9,098 nucleotides of DNA from Candidatus Omnitrophota bacterium (GTDB lineage: Bacteria; Omnitrophota; Koll11; Zapsychrales; Aceulaceae), in the NCBI GenBank assembly GCA_029931885.1, contig JAOZRJ010000044.1:1-9098 (forward strand), read 5' to 3'. Positions 6,813-9,098 of this stretch are shown piece by piece (position 1 is the stretch's first letter; every line of letters begins with the position of its first letter). The translations under genes were made by a program, and so were the position numbers. A model generated the notes under the pieces. That model was not told the DNA's origin and did not search any database. It was given only the letters and a program-made list of their open reading frames with translations.

Positions 6813-7092
6813 TTTTCAAAGACAACTGGAGTGGGAAAAGATTTCCCTTGAAAGATTTGAAATCATGATTAAAAAATTACCGCTGTTTCATAGAGGTATT
6901 GCTAATGAAATTGTTTTAAAAAAGGCGGAAATAAATGCTAAAGATCGCGAGTCAAAGATTGTCGAGGAGAAAGATATTGTCTCTGCTTTTTTTACAGAAG
7001 TGCCTAAGGCATTCTACAGTTTGATGATTCGTCTTTTAGATGAAACAGGTTTTAATTATCAAGAGTTTATTCCTAAGGGGGATAAGAAATAA
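6805..7092 (+). CDS. Small PCP_red-like protein
   Basis: This 95-residue protein is highly charged and predicted helical, with no signal peptide or membrane segment. The stretch from about residue 25 to 70 (LPLFHRGIANEIV, KKAEINAKDRES, IVEEKDIVSAFF) resembles the PCP_red domain first seen at the C-terminus of the light-independent protochlorophyllide reductase B subunit. There the pattern is PFFVR, then a basic helix with AxxxG, then ITxExVxxA. This small helical fold occurs alone in many anaerobes, and its role as a standalone protein is unclear to me. The start is well supported: AGGAG at 6791-6795 lies 9 nt before the ATG, which sits inside the end of the radical-SAM gene (ATGTCTGA, 6805-6812). 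The overlap and the chlorin-pathway association of both families suggest that it is an accessory or partner of the radical-SAM enzyme. The gene is near certain; the domain call is moderate. Confidence 0.7.
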   Translation: MSDFQRQLEWEKISLERFEIMIKKLPLFHRGIANEIVLKKAEINAKDRESKIVEEKDIVSAFFTEVPKAFYSLMIRLLDETGFNYQEFIPKGDKK

Positions 7093-8091
7093 ATGAAGAT
7101 TGCTGTTATCGGAGCAGGTGCTATTGGATCGATTATAGCTGCCTATCTTTATAAATCTGGTGAAGATGTCACGCTTATTGGTCGAGATAGTCAGGTTAAT
7201 GTTATCAATGAAAAAGGGCTTTTGATTAAAGGAATTCGGGGGCAGGAAACTTTTAAAGTTCCCGCGTTAACAAGATTGGATAAGGAATATGATTTAGTAA
7301 TTTTTTCTATGAAGACGCAAGATGTTGAAGAAGCTTATTCGATGAATCACGAGTTTTTAGAAAATTGTTTTATTCTTACAGCCCAAAACGGAGTTCAGTC
7401 TGACAATTTAATTAGCGTGCATGTAGATAAAGAAAATATTATTAGTAGTATCGTGATGTTTGGTGCGACATATGTTCGTGACGGAGAGATAACTTTTAAT
7501 TTTGAAGGTGATTGGATTGTGGGTAAGCCTTACGTTCTTAATGATTTCAATGTTCATGAAATCGCTGAAATTTTTAAGAAATCTTTTCCCGTGATTGTTT
7601 CTGATGAGATTATCGGCATGAAATATTTGAAACTTTTTGTTAATTTTAATAATTGTATTCCTGCCCTCGTTGGGAAATCTATGCAGGAAACTTTTGCGGA
7701 TATGGATCTTTGCCGGCTAAGCATTATGCTTTTAAAGGAGGGCGTCACGACGGTTCAGAAAGCCAGCATTCAGCTTGTGTCGTTGCCTAATTTTCCTGTA
7801 GAGCGTATTTATGGATTGATTAGCATGCCGGAAGATCAAGCCGCAAATATTATTAATAAGACATTAACGACCTTGAGCCAAGAACCTCTTTATGGCTCTA
7901 TTTTGCAAAGTATTATGCGTAAAAAGAAGAGCGAGGTTGAGTTTATAAATGGAGAAATAGATGTTCTCTCGAAGCAGACTGGCAGGAAAGCTCCGCTAAA
8001 TCGTAAAATTGTTGATTTGGTTAACAGGGTTGAACAAACAGGAAAATTTCTTAGTTTTGAGGAAGTTAAAAAAGAGTTTAATTTAATATAA
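7093..8091 (+). CDS. Ketopantoate reductase (PanE/ApbA) family 2-oxoacid reductase
   Basis: This 332-residue protein is slightly longer than E. coli PanE (303). PanE reduces 2-dehydropantoate to pantoate with NADPH. The N-terminal Rossmann motif is GAGAIGS (7-13), and Arg-31 after LIG is suited to the 2'-phosphate of NADPH. MKTQD (73-77) and QNG (98-100) are family landmarks. The catalytic set is present with the expected spacing: Lys-180 and Asn-184 in KLFVN, Ser-269 in YGSILQ and Glu-281 in SEVEFING, matching E. coli K176, N180, S244 and E256. It begins immediately after the preceding stop codon (TAAATG) with AAGGGG at 7075-7080 as probable ribosome-binding site. It may make pantoate for CoA and acyl-carrier cofactor, but PanE-family enzymes inside biosynthetic clusters often reduce other 2-oxo or beta-keto compounds. 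The position between a radical-SAM enzyme and a ketosynthase favours a cluster-specific substrate, by inference. Confidence 0.85.
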   Translation: MKIAVIGAGAIGSIIAAYLYKSGEDVTLIGRDSQVNVINEKGLLIKGIRGQETFKVPALTRLDKEYDLVIFSMKTQDVEEAYSMNHEFLENCFILTAQNGVQSDNLISVHVDKENIISSIVMFGATYVRDGEITFNFEGDWIVGKPYVLNDFNVHEIAEIFKKSFPVIVSDEIIGMKYLKLFVNFNNCIPALVGKSMQETFADMDLCRLSIMLLKEGVTTVQKASIQLVSLPNFPVERIYGLISMPEDQAANIINKTLTTLSQEPLYGSILQSIMRKKKSEVEFINGEIDVLSKQTGRKAPLNRKIVDLVNRVEQTGKFLSFEEVKKEFNLI

Positions 8092-8104
8092 AAGGAAAGA
8101 ATTT

Positions 8105-9098
8105 ATGCCTAAAAGGAGAGTTGTTATCACTGGGGTTGGTGTTGTTGCTCCAAATGGAATAGGGAAAGAAATCTGTTGGAAAAATATGACAGGAGGCGTA
8201 TCGGCTATTCGTCGCGTTGAAGAATTTGATGTGTCGATGTTTAACACGAAGATTGCAGCGCAAGTTCGTGATTTTGACCCTGTTAAATTAGGACTGTCTC
8301 ACGACGAAGCTATCCGTATGGATCGTTATGTTCAGTTTGCGTTTGTAGCTGCTAAAGAAGCGCTTGAAGATTCTGGATTAAAATTAAGTGATATCAACAA
8401 AGAACGCATGGGTATATCTTTGGCTAATGCTATTTGTGGTACAAAGTATATGGAAGAAGAATTTGCTCTTGTGACAGATAATGGCAAGAATCCAATTGAC
8501 CCAACAATTGTTCGACAGGACTTGTATGATGCTTCAATGTTTAATACTCCGTCTAGCGAAATCGCAGCAAAATATGGATTAAAAGGCGTCTGCAATACTA
8601 TTTCAACAGGATGTACGGCAGGAACAGATTCTGTTGGTTTTGCATATGAGACTATTCTTGACGGTGATGCTGATATTATGGTTACAGGTTCTAGTGAGGC
8701 TCCTATTTGTCCTATGACGTTTGCATGTTTTGATACGGTTAATGTTTTGTCAGTCCATAATGACGAACCTGAGAAGGCCTCGAGACCTTTTGATTTGAAT
8801 CGTAATGGATTCGTTATTTCTGAAGGTGCGGGATTATTGGTCGTAGAAGAGCTTGAACACGCCTTAAAGAGAAAGGCTGATATTTATTGTGAGATTGTAG
8901 GATATGGAACAACGTGTAATGCATTCCACATGACAGATCTTCCTCCTGATGGTGAGCCAAAGGCTCGCAGTCTTCGTCTTGCTTTAGAAGATGCTGACGT
9001 AAAGCCAGAACAAATTGATTATATTAACGGACATGGATCATCGACTAAGCAAAATGATATTTTTGAAACAAATGCATATAAAATGGTTTTTGGAGATT
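8105..9098 (+). CDS. Beta-ketoacyl synthase, type II PKS KS-alpha-like (partial, 3' end beyond window)
   Basis: The frame runs open to the window end and covers 331 residues of a roughly 410-420 residue FabF-type condensing enzyme, so only the C-terminus with the second catalytic His is missing. It starts RRVVITGVGVVAPNG (4-18). Nucleophile Cys-170 lies in STGCTAG (167-173) and the first catalytic His-310 in INGHGSSTKQND (307-318). Several stretches match type II polyketide KS-alpha subunits better than FabF: ACFDTV (207-212), HNDEPEKASRPFD (218-230), NRNGFVISEGAG (232-243), CNAFHMT (271-277), and TKQND, where FabF usually has TPLND. Cys-170 rules out a chain-length factor (KS-beta), which carries Gln there. 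Ala is replaced by Gly in the usual NAHG. AAGGAAAG at 8092-8099 supports the start, 13 nt after the reductase. It probably condenses malonyl-ACP units onto a starter, which the upstream ligase could supply. Confidence 0.9.
   Translation, partial: MPKRRVVITGVGVVAPNGIGKEICWKNMTGGVSAIRRVEEFDVSMFNTKIAAQVRDFDPVKLGLSHDEAIRMDRYVQFAFVAAKEALEDSGLKLSDINKERMGISLANAICGTKYMEEEFALVTDNGKNPIDPTIVRQDLYDASMFNTPSSEIAAKYGLKGVCNTISTGCTAGTDSVGFAYETILDGDADIMVTGSSEAPICPMTFACFDTVNVLSVHNDEPEKASRPFDLNRNGFVISEGAGLLVVEELEHALKRKADIYCEIVGYGTTCNAFHMTDLPPDGEPKARSLRLALEDADVKPEQIDYINGHGSSTKQNDIFETNAYKMVFGD

Noticed and set aside
8332..8595. Minus-strand open frame of 87 codons
   Set aside because: It is antisense to the ketosynthase, whose conserved motifs cover the same region.

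Overview
This window is one strand-consistent, densely packed bacterial gene cluster. All ten coding regions are on the + strand and nearly all use ATG starts. Gaps are mostly below 15 nt, and several stop and start codons overlap. Base composition is AT-rich (roughly 40% GC by eye). An oxygen-sensitive B12/radical-SAM enzyme of the BchE type suggests an anaerobic or microaerophilic bacterium. The mix of protein families (type II PKS-like ketosynthase, BchE-like enzyme, PCP_red-like small protein) recalls uncultivated Gram-negative lineages such as Omnitrophota or planctomycete relatives. That placement is a guess; nothing in the sequence fixes the taxon.

Block A (1-5247) holds the C-terminal part of an acyl-CoA/acyl-ACP ligase (1-576), a nucleoside phosphorylase (579-1331), a full-length MtnA/eIF2B-family sugar-phosphate isomerase (1337-2305), a half-length MtnA/eIF2B paralogue that has lost its catalytic residues (2295-2789), a class II aldolase fused to an SCP2-like lipid-carrier domain (2777-3763), and an NAD(P)-dependent aldehyde dehydrogenase (3763-5247). 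Phosphorylase, isomerase, aldolase and dehydrogenase follow the order of steps in the known DHAP shunt, which salvages 5'-deoxyadenosine or methylthioadenosine: nucleoside to 5-substituted ribose-1-P, to ribulose-1-P, to DHAP plus an aldehyde, to an acid.

Block B (5340-9098) follows a 92-nt non-coding gap and a strong Shine-Dalgarno. It holds a BchE-like cobalamin-binding radical-SAM enzyme (5340-6812), a 95-residue PCP_red-like protein (6805-7092), a ketopantoate reductase (PanE/ApbA) family protein (7093-8091), and the N-terminal 331 residues of a ketosynthase (8105 to the window end). The ketosynthase carries the signatures of type II polyketide KS-alpha subunits rather than of housekeeping FabF.

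Taken together, this looks like part of a lipid or polyketide biosynthetic cluster with a built-in pathway that degrades an adenosylated intermediate. The most interesting reading, which is inference, depends on the SCP2 domain on the aldolase and the acyl ligase at the head of the operon. They suggest that the aldehyde released is hydrophobic. A lipid could be joined to the 5'-deoxyadenosyl group of SAM, stripped of adenine, isomerised and cleaved to DHAP, leaving a chain two carbons longer that is oxidised, activated as a thioester and passed to the ketosynthase. The simpler alternative is recycling of the 5'-deoxyadenosine made by the neighbouring radical-SAM enzyme.
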